A program made the position numbers and the translations under genes. A DNA stretch of 64,000 nucleotides from Brevundimonas sp. UBA7506 (GTDB lineage Bacteria > Pseudomonadota > Alphaproteobacteria > Caulobacterales > Caulobacteraceae): the NCBI RefSeq assembly GCF_002479495.1, contig NZ_DLNQ01000010.1:275896-339895 (forward strand), read 5' to 3'. Of the stretch, positions 43,061 to 51,559 are shown in pieces (the stretch's first letter is position 1; each line of letters begins with the position of its first letter). Under the pieces are notes generated by a model that saw nothing but the letters and a program-made list of their open reading frames with translations, had not been told where the DNA came from and ran no database searches.

Positions 43061-43076
43061 TTTAATCGCGGTTAAC
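43061..43076 (-). promoter_or_regulatory. CtrA-like sites upstream of the TPR gene
   Basis: TTTA (43061-43064)-N7-TTAAC (43072-43076), one mismatch from consensus, plus GTTAA (43071-43075) spaced six from TTAA (43082-43085). Located 25-50 bp before the TPR start; the gene on the other side (DUF983) begins at 43206. The tight spacing is like a CtrA promoter. Confidence 0.45.
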
Positions 43077-43205
43077 GTCGGTTAAAGCCCCGCTGAAAAA
43101 ACCTTGCCATGCGGGTAGGACAAATCACCCGCTTGCGGCGCCCGTGCGAAAGGCCGACATCGACGGTATCGACGTTATCGTCACCGTATTTCGTCAGGTG
43201 TTGCC

Positions 43206-43658
43206 GTGTCCGACCCCGTCTATCCGCCCCTCAGCCCGCTGAAGACCGGCATCCGCTGCCGCTGTCCGCGCTGCGGCGAGGGTGCGCTGTTCCAGGGCTA
43301 TCTGACCATCCGCAAGGAATGTTCGAACTGCGGTCTGGACTATGGGTTCGCCGACCCGGCGGACGGCCCGGCCTTCTTCGTCATGTCGGCGGTGGGGATC
43401 GTCGGCATGATCGGCTTCATGATTTTCGAGTTCAACGTCCACCCGCCGGTCTGGGTGCACTTCGTCGTCACCCTGCCGATCCTGGCCCTGATGTGCCTGG
43501 GCGTGCTGCGGCCGTTCAAGGGCTGGATGGTGGCCGAGCAGTATTTCCACAAGGCCGAGGAAGCGACCTTTGTCAGCGTCGGCAAGCACGGCCAGGGCTA
43601 CGGCTGGCGCGGCCAGGCCGAACGCGCCGCCCGCGAGCAAGCGCGCAAGGCCGACTGA
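43206..43658 (+). CDS. DUF983 membrane protein
   Basis: Starts at GTG 43206; 150 residues. Two Cys pairs, CRCPRCGEG (about 19-27) and CSNCGLDYG (about 38-46), probably bind zinc as a small ribbon, followed by two transmembrane helices (FFVMSAVGIVGMIGFMIFEF and WVHFVVTLPILALMCLGVL). This is the DUF983 layout; the family is often linked to cytochrome oxidase gene neighbourhoods, but none is here. Function unknown. Confidence 0.9.
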   Translation: MSDPVYPPLSPLKTGIRCRCPRCGEGALFQGYLTIRKECSNCGLDYGFADPADGPAFFVMSAVGIVGMIGFMIFEFNVHPPVWVHFVVTLPILALMCLGVLRPFKGWMVAEQYFHKAEEATFVSVGKHGQGYGWRGQAERAAREQARKAD

Positions 43659-43662
43659 GCCC

Positions 43663-43923
43663 CTAGATCCCGAGTTCCGGCATCAGGCCGGCGACCACGC
43701 CCCGCATATTGGTCTCCTTGGGCGCCATGGCGCGCAGGAAGTTCAGGGTGTTCGCCGCACTGTCGAAGAAGGCGAAGTTCGACTGGGTGAAGCGGCAATT
43801 GCTGAAGTTGGGCGCCAGACCGCCGCGGTAGACCAGCCGGGCGTTCTTGAACTCGCAGTTCACGAAGGTCACGCCGTCGATCTCGACTTCGCCGCTCAGA
43901 ACCTGATCGCGCGTCTGGGTCAT
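43663..43923 (-). CDS. Hypothetical small protein
   Basis: From ATG 43923 (GGAG eight bases upstream), 86 residues. The short repeat-like stretches EIDGVTFVNCEFKNARLVYRGG and FSNCRFTQSNFAFFDSAANTL resemble pentapeptide-repeat or right-handed helix turns (N/D-C/F pattern), but only about three turns are present. The longer open frame upstream overlaps nothing recognisable. It is convergent with the DUF983 gene, 5 bp apart. No function is assigned. Confidence 0.6.
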   Translation of the reverse strand: MTQTRDQVLSGEVEIDGVTFVNCEFKNARLVYRGGLAPNFSNCRFTQSNFAFFDSAANTLNFLRAMAPKETNMRGVVAGLMPELGI

Positions 43924-43985
43924 ACTGTTTCTCCAAGAAATGACGGCGCCAGACATAGGGCATTCCTCGTCCGGCGCCACCCGGC

Positions 43986-46358
43986 CTAGCGCACGACCCG
44001 CAGCGTCACGCCCAAGGTGCGCGGCGCGCCGAGGAAAGCGCCGAGGGTGCCCGTCTGGAACGGGGCGCCGAAGGCCACCTGGCGGTAGTCCTGATCGAAC
44101 AGGTTTTTGCCCCACAGTTCGACGCTCCAGGCCTCGTCCTTGGCCAGGGCCACGCGGCCGTCCACCAGCCAGAAGCCGGGCTGGCTCTTGGCCGGGTCCA
44201 GATCCGAGCCGGTGTTGTATTCCGAAGAATACTTGGCCGCGAGGGTGACGCGGCCCGTCAGACCCGCCCCCACCGGACGCTCATAGGTCCCCGCCAGCGA
44301 ACCGCTCCACAGCGGGGCGAAGTTCAGGCGGCGACCGGCCAACAGCGGCAGACCGGCGATGGGGTCGTGGCCGTATTCCGTCTGGGCGTAGGTCAGCCCG
44401 CCCTGCAGCGACAGGCCCTCGACCGGCAGGAACATGACGTCCGCCTCTACGCCCTTGGCGCGCACCTGCGGGATGGAGCGCACCAGGAAGGTGGTGCCCA
44501 GGAAGGTGTTCAGCTGGAAGTCGTCATAGGTCTGGCGGAAGGCGGCGGCCGAGACCAGCAGGCGACGGTCCAGCATCACGCTCTTGACCCCGGCCTCCCA
44601 GGCGTCGGCGGTCTCGGCCCCGAAGGCGCGCGAGGTGTCGGGGACGCGGTTGGTCTGACCCCGGTCCAGGTTGAAGCCGCCGTTCTTGCGGCCGCGCGAC
44701 CAGCCGGCGTAGAGGCGCAGGCCCTCGGTCGCCTGATATTCGGCGCGGGCCAGACCGGTCCAGGCCTCGTCCTTGACCGTCTCGGAGGTCTTCAGACCGT
44801 TGAAGGCCGGGTTCGACCAGGGCAGGCACAGGGTGCCGTTGACCACGCCCTTGGCCAGGGCGGCGGCGCAGGCGCGGCCGCCGTCGGTGTTTTCATAGGC
44901 CGCGCTCATGTCCTTGGTCTCGTGGGTGCGGCGCAGGCCCCCGGTCAGGGTCAGACGGTCAGTCACGGCGTAGGAGACTTGCGCGAACAGAGCCGCGCTC
45001 TGCGTCGTCTGCCAGTAGCGGTCCATCTGGCCTTCGCCCTCGACGAAGCTCTGGCCGACCGCCAGACCGGTCAGGGTCGAGACATGGTTGGGATCGCCCA
45101 GCGGATTGGCGCTTGAGCGCGACAACAGACGGCCGACGTAGGCCTCGTAGTCGGCCCCGTAGAGCAGGCTGTCGCGGCGGGTCAGCTGCTCGTCCGACAG
45201 GAAGAGCCCCGCCGACCAGTCCAGCCGGTCGCGCTGGCCCGACAGGCGCACCTCCTGCGTCAGGGTGCGGAAGCGGTTGGACCAGCTGCCGTCGTCGGGG
45301 CGATAGGCCAGATCCGCCGAGGTGAAGTCCCAGTCCTGGCTGATGACGCCGCGCCAGTCGCGCACCGCCGTGCTGCTGTCCAGCCTGGCCCAGCCCAGGT
45401 CGGCGCTCAGGTGCAGGGCCAGGCCCTTGTCGCGGATGCGGGTGTTGGTGTCGCGGTTTGAATAAGCCACGCGCGCCCAGGGGTTGGGCGTCGCCGCCAC
45501 CCCGCCGTCGGGGGCGAAGGTGGCCAGCAGGGGCGCGGTGCTTCCGGTCGCCAGTTGCACGCCGACGCAGCAGCGCTCGTCCCGCTCGGTCCAGTCGGCG
45601 GTCAGACGGGCGGTCAGGTCGGGCGTGGCGCGCCACAGAAGCTGGCCGCGCACGGTGTCGTAGTGCTCGTTCTGATCGTCGGTTTCGGTGCGCGGGCCAT
45701 CGCCGGTGCGCACGTCATAGAGACCGTCACGACGGCGCGCGGCCACGTACAGACGCCCGGCCAGAACCTCGTCCACGAGGGGGCCGGTCAGGGACGCCGA
45801 ACCGCCTGCGGTCCCGTAGTCGCCGAAGGTGGCCTCGCCCGCCATGCGCGGGGTGAAGGACGGGGCGGCGGTGACGACGTTGATGACGCCCGCCGAGGTG
45901 TTCTTGCCGAACAAGGTGGCCTGCGGGCCTTTCAGCACCTCGACGCGCTCGACCTCGCCGAGGTCGCCCAGGGCCACGCCGTTGCGCGGGCGATAGACGC
46001 CGTCGATCATGACGCCGACCGAGCTTTCCAGCCCGGGATTGTCGCCCACCGTGCCGACTCCGCGGATGCGGGCCGTGGTGAAGGTCTGGTTCGAGGTCGA
46101 GGCCACCACCAGGCCCGGCGTCAGGATCTGAAGGTCCTTGATGTCGCGCACGCCGACGTCGTTCAGCAAGGGCTGGGCCGTCACCGTCAGCGACAGGGGC
46201 GTCGACGCCAGCGCGGCCTCGCGCCGCTGGGCCGTCACCACGATGTCGGACACCTGGCTCGGGCCTTCCGGCGTCGTCTCAGCCAGGACCGGCGCGGCGA
46301 AAGCGAGCAGAGGCAGGGCGACGGACGCCAGCTGCGCGGCGCGGAATGGGGTCGTCAT
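43986..46358 (-). CDS. TonB-dependent outer-membrane receptor
   Basis: A 790-residue receptor. Signal peptide LASVALPLLAFAAPVLAE, TonB-box-like DIVVTAQ (about 39-45), plug domain (about 55-165 with the characteristic GVMIDGVYRPRNGVALGDLGEVERVEVLKGPQATLFGKNTSAGVINVVTA), then a beta-barrel to the end with the FDQDYRQVAFG type closing strands. It would import a siderophore, vitamin, sugar or similar ligand. The C-terminus ends in Val-Arg rather than the usual aromatic residue, which is slightly atypical. No partner transport genes lie next to it, so the ligand is unknown. Confidence 0.92.
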   Translation of the reverse strand: MTTPFRAAQLASVALPLLAFAAPVLAETTPEGPSQVSDIVVTAQRREAALASTPLSLTVTAQPLLNDVGVRDIKDLQILTPGLVVASTSNQTFTTARIRGVGTVGDNPGLESSVGVMIDGVYRPRNGVALGDLGEVERVEVLKGPQATLFGKNTSAGVINVVTAAPSFTPRMAGEATFGDYGTAGGSASLTGPLVDEVLAGRLYVAARRRDGLYDVRTGDGPRTETDDQNEHYDTVRGQLLWRATPDLTARLTADWTERDERCCVGVQLATGSTAPLLATFAPDGGVAATPNPWARVAYSNRDTNTRIRDKGLALHLSADLGWARLDSSTAVRDWRGVISQDWDFTSADLAYRPDDGSWSNRFRTLTQEVRLSGQRDRLDWSAGLFLSDEQLTRRDSLLYGADYEAYVGRLLSRSSANPLGDPNHVSTLTGLAVGQSFVEGEGQMDRYWQTTQSAALFAQVSYAVTDRLTLTGGLRRTHETKDMSAAYENTDGGRACAAALAKGVVNGTLCLPWSNPAFNGLKTSETVKDEAWTGLARAEYQATEGLRLYAGWSRGRKNGGFNLDRGQTNRVPDTSRAFGAETADAWEAGVKSVMLDRRLLVSAAAFRQTYDDFQLNTFLGTTFLVRSIPQVRAKGVEADVMFLPVEGLSLQGGLTYAQTEYGHDPIAGLPLLAGRRLNFAPLWSGSLAGTYERPVGAGLTGRVTLAAKYSSEYNTGSDLDPAKSQPGFWLVDGRVALAKDEAWSVELWGKNLFDQDYRQVAFGAPFQTGTLGAFLGAPRTLGVTLRVVR

Positions 46359-46475
46359 GGAGGTGAACCGCTTGGGGGCGCGACGGCGCGCGGCCGGATC
46401 GCGGACAGAGGCCGCGCTCTAGCAGTCGGGCCGGCGGGTTGAAAGCCTCGCCCCGCGTCAGCAGGAGATGACTTC

Positions 46476-46802
46476 TCAGGCTCGACCGGCCATCGGCCCG
46501 GAGGCGCAGGGCGCGAAGCTGACGTCCACGCGGCTTTGATGACGGCCCAAATCGTTGCGCACCGCGCCGCCGATGCCGCACAGGGCGGCCAGGTCGCCGT
46601 CCACGCCCGCCTCGTGCGCCGTGATCAGGTCCAGCAGACGTTCTGCCTCCGCCAGACAGGCCGGCTGCTGCTCCAGCAACCAGGCCTCCAGCCCTGCCAG
46701 CTCGACCGACGGCCCGCCGTCGCGCACCGCGCGCTCGATCGTCTTGCTACTCCATCGAAGCAGCAGAACGCGCGCGGCTTCCAGCGTCCATTCTCGCGCC
46801 AT
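46476..46802 (-). CDS. Hypothetical protein
   Basis: A 108-residue protein with helical N-terminal sequence (EWTLEAARVLLLRWSSKTIERAVRD, LAGLEAWLLEQQPACLAEAERLLDLITAHE). No domain is recognised. Its start overlaps the end of the upstream membrane-protein gene (46747-47223) by 56 bp, suggesting translational coupling. Confidence 0.5.
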   Translation of the reverse strand: MAREWTLEAARVLLLRWSSKTIERAVRDGGPSVELAGLEAWLLEQQPACLAEAERLLDLITAHEAGVDGDLAALCGIGGAVRNDLGRHQSRVDVSFAPCASGPMAGRA

Positions 46803-47223
46803 CAGCCCGCTCCCGCGCGAAGCGACGGGCGTAGGACGCCTCCCAGACGCCGAAGAAGACGCACAGACTGTCGAGCGCCCAGACGGCCCAGTTCACGCTG
46901 ATCACGGCCCATTCCAGCCGCTTCCAGGCGAAGAAGGGCGCCAGATAGGCGACGACCGCGATGAACTGGAACCCCGCCAGGGCGACAATCCACCAGCGCT
47001 CGCCGCGCTCGGCCAGAGCCCACAGCGTGAAGAACAGCAGGACGTCCAGAACGGCGACCCAGACCATCAGGCCCGGCGCGTTCAACAGTTGCAGCACGCT
47101 GGTCGCCGCGACCACGGCGACCAGAGCCAGGGTCGCAGCGCGATCCACCCATTCCCCGCGCCACAGGATCAGGCCCAGGCCGAGCAGGTTGGCGCTCAGC
47201 ATGACGATGTGGAAGGGATGCAC
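46747..47223 (-). CDS. Hypothetical membrane protein
   Basis: A 158-residue protein with about four or five hydrophobic segments (MHPFHIVMLSANLLGLGLILW, ATLALVAVVAATSVLQLL, GLMVWVAVLDVLLFFTLWAL, WWIVALAGFQFIAVVAYLAPFF, AVISVNWAVWALDSLCVFFG). The start is GTG at 47223; a weaker ATG lies seven codons later. It overlaps the 46476-46802 gene. No family is recognised. It could be co-transcribed with the LuxR-type gene upstream, which lies 112 bp away on the same strand. Confidence 0.65.
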   Translation of the reverse strand: MHPFHIVMLSANLLGLGLILWRGEWVDRAATLALVAVVAATSVLQLLNAPGLMVWVAVLDVLLFFTLWALAERGERWWIVALAGFQFIAVVAYLAPFFAWKRLEWAVISVNWAVWALDSLCVFFGVWEASYARRFARERADGARMDAGSRARSAASME

Positions 47224-47335
47224 CGCTACGTATCAACCCGCGCATGGCCCGCGCCCGCCGATGGCGGATACGGCGCCCCGCGCGAAGCGCCTCTCGTTTC
47301 GAATCGGCATCGCCCGCGTGCCTCCTGAGTGAGCA

Positions 47336-47815
47336 TCACCGCAGGCGCTGGACGGACTCGAGGACGGGGTTGGCGAGACTGGCGCCGACCGCGGCGATCA
47401 AAAGCCAGGCCAGAGACCAGCCCAGGATCAGCCACAGCAGGGAGCCCCCCAGCTTCCTGGGTCGGCGCCAACTGTCCAGCGCCACATACCGCTCATAGAG
47501 CGAACGCCGCGCCTTCCCGCCCCCAAGCGCCGTCGCAGGCGCCGCAGAGACTGGCTCCATTGGCGCACACGGAGCGGCGTCGGATAGCGGGTTTGATACC
47601 CATGAGTAGAGATCACTCAGGCGACGGGCCGCCTGCAGGCGGTCTGAAACCCCCAGCTTCTCATACGCGCGATGCAGGTGATTCTGGACCGTGCGCGGCG
47701 ACAGGTTCAGTTGCTGCGCGATTTCCTTGTCGCCCAGCCTCTGCCCCGCCAACCGGACGATCTCCAGTTCACGAGGCGTCAATTTCGGGTTTGGAACATC
47801 GTTTGCCACAAGCAA
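47336..47815 (-). CDS. LuxR-type HTH regulator with C-terminal membrane segment
   Basis: A 159-residue protein. The N-terminus is a LuxR/GerE helix-turn-helix (KLTPRELEIVRLAGQRLGDKEIAQQLNLSPRTVQNHLHRAYEKLGVSDRLQAA, about 11-63). There is no receiver or autoinducer domain. A polar stretch (about 64-120) leads to a single transmembrane segment LLWLILGWSLAWLLIAAVGASLA (about 125-147). It is therefore a membrane-tethered regulator with DNA-binding at the N-terminus. It is located just downstream of the T2SS operon on the same strand. The signal is unknown. Confidence 0.82.
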   Translation of the reverse strand: MLVANDVPNPKLTPRELEIVRLAGQRLGDKEIAQQLNLSPRTVQNHLHRAYEKLGVSDRLQAARRLSDLYSWVSNPLSDAAPCAPMEPVSAAPATALGGGKARRSLYERYVALDSWRRPRKLGGSLLWLILGWSLAWLLIAAVGASLANPVLESVQRLR

Positions 47816-47889
47816 GGGTTAGCCAGTCGGAGGGCGTGACGTCCAGATGGTAAAGCGCCACACGGCCTTCTCGACCGTCGTCCGCCGCT

Positions 47890-48366
47890 CTAGCCGCCCA
47901 GACTTCCGCTCGCGTCCAGGGTCGCGTCGGCGTTCTCAATGACGGTCAGATCGCGGGTTTCGACGCCGTACTCCGTCTTCAGGCTCGCCAGCCAGCCGAA
48001 CAGGGCGGCCGAAGTCGCGCCCGAGGCGTCAAAGGCGATGCCGCCGGCTTCGTCCACCGTCAGGGCGACGGTCAGGCCCGCGGCTTCGGCCGCGCTGCGG
48101 GCCGCCTGCTCGACCTCGACCAGCGGCATGGACGTCCCTGACTTGGTCGGCGCCCGCGTCGCCAGCCCAGTTTCGATGCGGGTCAGGGCGGCCGTCCCCT
48201 CGACCCTTCGTTCCGACGCCGCCTCGCGCCAGGCCCAGGCCGGGCGCAGGACCAACAGCCAGATCAGGACGGCGGCGATCAGCAGCCCCATGATCGCCAG
48301 CATCTTCTGCTCACGCGCCGAACGCCCGTCCCACCACAGGCCGACCGACTGGATCATCCGGTTCAT
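47890..48366 (-). CDS. gspM: Type II secretion protein GspM
   Basis: A 158-residue inner-membrane protein. N-terminal cytoplasmic region, one transmembrane segment (MLAIMGLLIAAVLIWLLVL, about 22-40), and a periplasmic ferredoxin-like domain. The pattern of GspM: WWDGRSAREQKML, then ERRVEGTAALTRIE. It partners GspL in the inner-membrane platform. Last gene of the gspC-M run; its start touches the gspL stop. No gspN follows. Confidence 0.88.
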   Translation of the reverse strand: MNRMIQSVGLWWDGRSAREQKMLAIMGLLIAAVLIWLLVLRPAWAWREAASERRVEGTAALTRIETGLATRAPTKSGTSMPLVEVEQAARSAAEAAGLTVALTVDEAGGIAFDASGATSAALFGWLASLKTEYGVETRDLTVIENADATLDASGSLGG

Positions 48367-49475
48367 CAGGCGCCTCCCACGCGGACTTCGCTGACGACCT
48401 TGCCCTGGTCGTCCACGGTGCTTTCATCGGTCAGCGACATTCCATGCCCGGCCATGGCCTGCTGCAGGGCGTCGAGGTCCTGATAGGCGGCGTAGGTGAC
48501 GGTGGCGCGCACCCCGTTCTCGTCGGATGTGAGACTGTCCAGTTCGGCGCCCTCGACGCTCTCGACGGCCGCGAACAGGGCGGCGGCGGCGGCGGTCGGG
48601 CCGCCCGGCGGCGGGGCCGTGGTCAGGCGGCGCGTCGCCTCGGCGACCGCGTCGGCGTTTGGAGCGATGTCCGGGAAGGCCTGACGTGCGACGACCTCGG
48701 CGCGATGCGCGGCGTCGCGAGCACGCCACTCGTCATGCCCGGCGGCGGCCAGGGTCAGGATCAGCGGCGAGACGATCAGGGCCGCCGCCAGCGCCCCTGC
48801 CCGCTTCCACCCACGCCGGTCGGCCTCGACGCGACGCCCGGCGCCGGCCAGCAGGTTGATCGGCGGGTTCAGCGCGGCGGCGGCCAGCAGGCGCTCGATC
48901 TCGTCGGCGCGGCCAATCCGCTCCAGCCTGCGCCCCCCGGCCACGGCCTCGGCCAGATCGGGCTGGACGCTGAGCGCCAGTTCGCGCCCGCGCAGGGCCA
49001 GGTCGGCGCCGAAGACGGCGGCGCTCAAGGCCCCTTCCTCGGCCGGCTCGGGCAGGATCAGGCTGTCGGGGATCATGACGTCGGCCTTCAGGCCGAGACT
49101 GGCCAGATAGTCGCCCCAGGTCTGCAACAGGCCGCGCCCGACCACGGCGACCAGCCGCCGCTCGCCCGTCGCCGCGACCGGCCCGAGCGCCGCGCTCAGC
49201 CGATCGGCGGGCGCGGCCAGGTCGTCGCGCAGATGGTGCAGGGCCGCCGCCGCGACCTGGGCCGGACTGCCCGACGGCAGGTCCAGCCAGCGGATCAGGA
49301 CGTCGGCGCCGGGAACCACGGCCACGGTGCGCATCGGCTCGGGCGCCAAACCAGATTCGGGGCCGCCCAGTTCGACCACGCCGCGCGTCAGCACGGTTCC
49401 TTGCGCGTCCAGCGTCAGGCAGGAAGCCGGCAGGGCCGCCGAGGGCGGGATCAGGATCAGTCGGATGCGGCTCAT
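48366..49475 (-). CDS. gspL: Type II secretion protein GspL
   Basis: From ATG 49475, 369 residues. The N-terminal cytoplasmic actin-like domain (about 1-230: SRIRLILIPPSAALPASCLTLDAQG, VVPGADVLIRWLDLPSGSPAQVAAAALHHLRDDLA) binds GspE. A transmembrane segment (GALAAALIVSPLILTLAAAG, about 245-265) and a periplasmic domain follow. Overlaps gspK by an ATGA-type junction and gspM by one base. It anchors the ATPase to the membrane platform. Confidence 0.9.
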   Translation of the reverse strand: MSRIRLILIPPSAALPASCLTLDAQGTVLTRGVVELGGPESGLAPEPMRTVAVVPGADVLIRWLDLPSGSPAQVAAAALHHLRDDLAAPADRLSAALGPVAATGERRLVAVVGRGLLQTWGDYLASLGLKADVMIPDSLILPEPAEEGALSAAVFGADLALRGRELALSVQPDLAEAVAGGRRLERIGRADEIERLLAAAALNPPINLLAGAGRRVEADRRGWKRAGALAAALIVSPLILTLAAAGHDEWRARDAAHRAEVVARQAFPDIAPNADAVAEATRRLTTAPPPGGPTAAAAALFAAVESVEGAELDSLTSDENGVRATVTYAAYQDLDALQQAMAGHGMSLTDESTVDDQGKVVSEVRVGGA

Positions 49476-50458
49476 TCGTCCAGGGTCCAGCGTTGGATGA
49501 CGGTGCGCGCGGGACCGGCCTGGGGCAGCTCGATCAGGGCGGTACGGACGGCGCGGCTGCCGCCGAACTCCACGTCCACGCGCAGGTTGAAGAAACGGGT
49601 AAGGACCGTCAGCTGGTCCTGCGCCGGGATCGGCAATTGTACCCCCGCCATCGGCCCCTGCATCAGGAAGGCGTTGGCGTCGCTCCAGCCGCTGGCGGGC
49701 CGGGCGGCGATGGCGGCGCGGGCCGAGGCCAGGCTGAGTTTGCCGTCCGCCAGCATGACCAGCAGCGGCGCCTGATCGGGCGTCAGGGTGTTGGGATTGA
49801 TCGGCGACAGGGCCGTGGTCGGCAGGGCGCACAGATAGGGCCGCAGGGTCGCATAGGTCGCGGCGTCCACGCCCCGCACCGCGCGCAGCTCGCTGACCTC
49901 GGCCAGCAGGGTCCCGGCGGTGCGGTAGGGCTGGCTTTGCCCGGCATAGGCGGCGTCCTCGCCGCCTTGCGCGCGCGGCGTCGTGTCGGTGTCGATCCAG
50001 TCGGTCAGGGCGTCGGCGATGGCCCGCATCCGCCCCTCGGGCAGGTTCAACGCGCGGCCCAGGGCGACGAACTGCTGCGCCCCCAGAGGCCGGGCGACAT
50101 AGACCTCCAGCTGGCCCTCGACCACGCTGTTCAGGTTGAAACAGGCCTGACCATCGCTGAGGCGGGCGGTGATCGAGCCGTCCTCAACGGGGAAGCTGAG
50201 GGCGCGGCCGTTCCAGTTCGGCTGGATCGGCGTCTTCACCGGATCAAGGTCGCGCAGGCGATTGATCTGGCGCCGCGCCAGGGCTTCAGCCCCGGCCGCG
50301 TACCACTGGGCCTGGCTTTGCGTTTCCGCATTCATGGTGCGGCGGACCGAGAAGCGGATGTCGTCCAGCACCAGCACCGCCACCGCCGCCATCAACGCCA
50401 CGAGCAGCAGGACGGTCAGCAGGGCCATGCCTTCACGGTCGTTGACACGCGCCCTCAT
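49472..50458 (-). CDS. gspK: Type II secretion minor pseudopilin GspK
   Basis: From ATG 50458, 328 residues. The pseudopilin N-terminus REGMALLTVLLLVALMAAVAVLVLDDIRFSVRR has the Gly-Met cleavage site in REG|MALLTV; the +5 glutamate of other pseudopilins is not present, as usual for GspK. The large periplasmic domain (about 60-320) includes FNLNSVVEGQL and NPNTLTPDQAPLLVMLADGKLSLASARAAIAARP, the GspK pattern. It caps the pseudopilus with GspI and GspJ. Confidence 0.92.
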   Translation of the reverse strand: MRARVNDREGMALLTVLLLVALMAAVAVLVLDDIRFSVRRTMNAETQSQAQWYAAGAEALARRQINRLRDLDPVKTPIQPNWNGRALSFPVEDGSITARLSDGQACFNLNSVVEGQLEVYVARPLGAQQFVALGRALNLPEGRMRAIADALTDWIDTDTTPRAQGGEDAAYAGQSQPYRTAGTLLAEVSELRAVRGVDAATYATLRPYLCALPTTALSPINPNTLTPDQAPLLVMLADGKLSLASARAAIAARPASGWSDANAFLMQGPMAGVQLPIPAQDQLTVLTRFFNLRVDVEFGGSRAVRTALIELPQAGPARTVIQRWTLDE

Positions 50459-51057
50459 CGCCCGCCTCCGACCACGAACAGCTGGCGCACCGGTCCATAA
50501 CTCTCCAGCGTCAGGTCCAGCCGCACCGCCTCCGGCAAGGGCCGGTCGGGCGAGGGCATGAAGCGCGGCGTCTCGGCGCCCGCGCTGATGAAGGCCAGGC
50601 TTGGGGCACTGACGCCCTGATAGAGCACCTGCGGCGGGCCGGGCCGCGTCCCGTCCAGATAGGGATAGACCCGTCGCTCCAGCCGGTCCTCGACCAGCCG
50701 GTACTCGACGCGTTGCAGGGAGGCGCGCGGGCGGCCGTCGGGGTTGCTCCATCCGGCGCGGACCAGCACCAGCAGGGGATCGCCCGGCGCCTCGGCGGCC
50801 AGGATGGGCGAGGTCGCGGGCTGACCGTTGGCGGCGCGCACCCGGCGTGGCGCGGCCTGGCCCAGATCGGCGCGCAGGGTCGCGCGCAGGCGCTGCAGTT
50901 GCGCCGTGCGGTCAGTGGCCTCTTTCACCACGAAGCGGTTGTCGACGCTCTGGCTCAGCACCAGCACACCCGCCGCCGCCAGCAGGGCGAAGATCAAAAG
51001 GGCGATCATCACCTCGATCAGGGTGAAACCGGCCCGATCTGTGCCGCGCGATTTCAT
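50455..51057 (-). CDS. gspJ: Type II secretion minor pseudopilin GspJ
   Basis: A 200-residue minor pseudopilin. The type IV prepilin-like leader is short: RAG|FTLIEVMIALLIFALLAAAGVLVLSQSV, with Gly-Phe cleavage and the +5 Glu present. The remainder matches GspJ (LRADLGQAAPRRVR, RVEYRLVEDRLERRVYPYLDG). It is preceded by gspI with a four-base overlap. Assembles with GspI and GspK at the pseudopilus tip. Confidence 0.93.
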   Translation of the reverse strand: MKSRGTDRAGFTLIEVMIALLIFALLAAAGVLVLSQSVDNRFVVKEATDRTAQLQRLRATLRADLGQAAPRRVRAANGQPATSPILAAEAPGDPLLVLVRAGWSNPDGRPRASLQRVEYRLVEDRLERRVYPYLDGTRPGPPQVLYQGVSAPSLAFISAGAETPRFMPSPDRPLPEAVRLDLTLESYGPVRQLFVVGGGR

Positions 51058-51431
51058 TGAGCCGCCGCCCGGAACAGTACGCGCTCGGCCGCTTGGCCTT
51101 CATCGTCGGAAACGCGGATGTCGATGCGCAGGATGTCGGGGTCGTCGGTCGTGGTTACGGCGCGGGTCCAGCGCCAGTCGCGCCCGGCCAGGGGCTGCAT
51201 CCCGTCGCTGTCGCCGGGCGCCGGGGCGGGCTGGGCCGTCATGGCCTCGACCGCCAGGTTCTCGGCCAGGATGCCGCCCAGCGTCCGCGTCTCGGCGCGG
51301 GCCGCCGACCGCGTGTTCTCGCCGCCGAGGTTCAGCAGGGCCAGGGCCGCCAGGCTGAACACCGCCAGCGCCACCAGCAGCTCGATCAGGGTGAAGCCTT
51401 CCCTGGCCCGCCCCGCCCTGTTCCCGCTCAT
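51054..51431 (-). CDS. gspI: Type II secretion minor pseudopilin GspI
   Basis: From ATG 51431, 125 residues. Prepilin-type leader REG|FTLIELLVALAVFSLAALALLNL, with the +5 Glu, followed by the GspI-type domain (RSAARAETRTLGGILAENLAVEAMTAQ). The start codon lies inside the left arm of a family D repeat (51427-51546), which fills the gap to gspH. This suggests the repeat insertion either supplied or displaced the original start. Confidence 0.92.
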   Translation of the reverse strand: MSGNRAGRAREGFTLIELLVALAVFSLAALALLNLGGENTRSAARAETRTLGGILAENLAVEAMTAQPAPAPGDSDGMQPLAGRDWRWTRAVTTTDDPDILRIDIRVSDDEGQAAERVLFRAAAQ

Positions 51432-51546
51432 CCCGGCGAAGGCCGGGATCCAGATGCCAAAGCGCGCGGGGGCGGGATTGCTCCTGGACCCGTAAAAGCC
51501 AGCCCTTGCGCCATATAATCTGGATCCCGGCCGTCGCCGGGATGAG
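51427..51546. repeat. Family D inverted-pair repeat inside the T2SS operon (D3)
   Basis: ctcatcccggcgaaggccgg with gatccag on the left; ctggatcccggccgtcgccg ggatgag on the right, inverted. It occupies most of the 128-bp gap between gspH and gspI and contains the gspI start codon. A transcript hairpin would form within the operon. Confidence 0.8.
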
Positions 51547-51559
51547 CGGATAGGGCGGA

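Noticed and set aside
47816..47889. gspN downstream of gspM
   Set aside because: The 74-bp gap and the following LuxR-type gene leave no room; gspN is not in the window.
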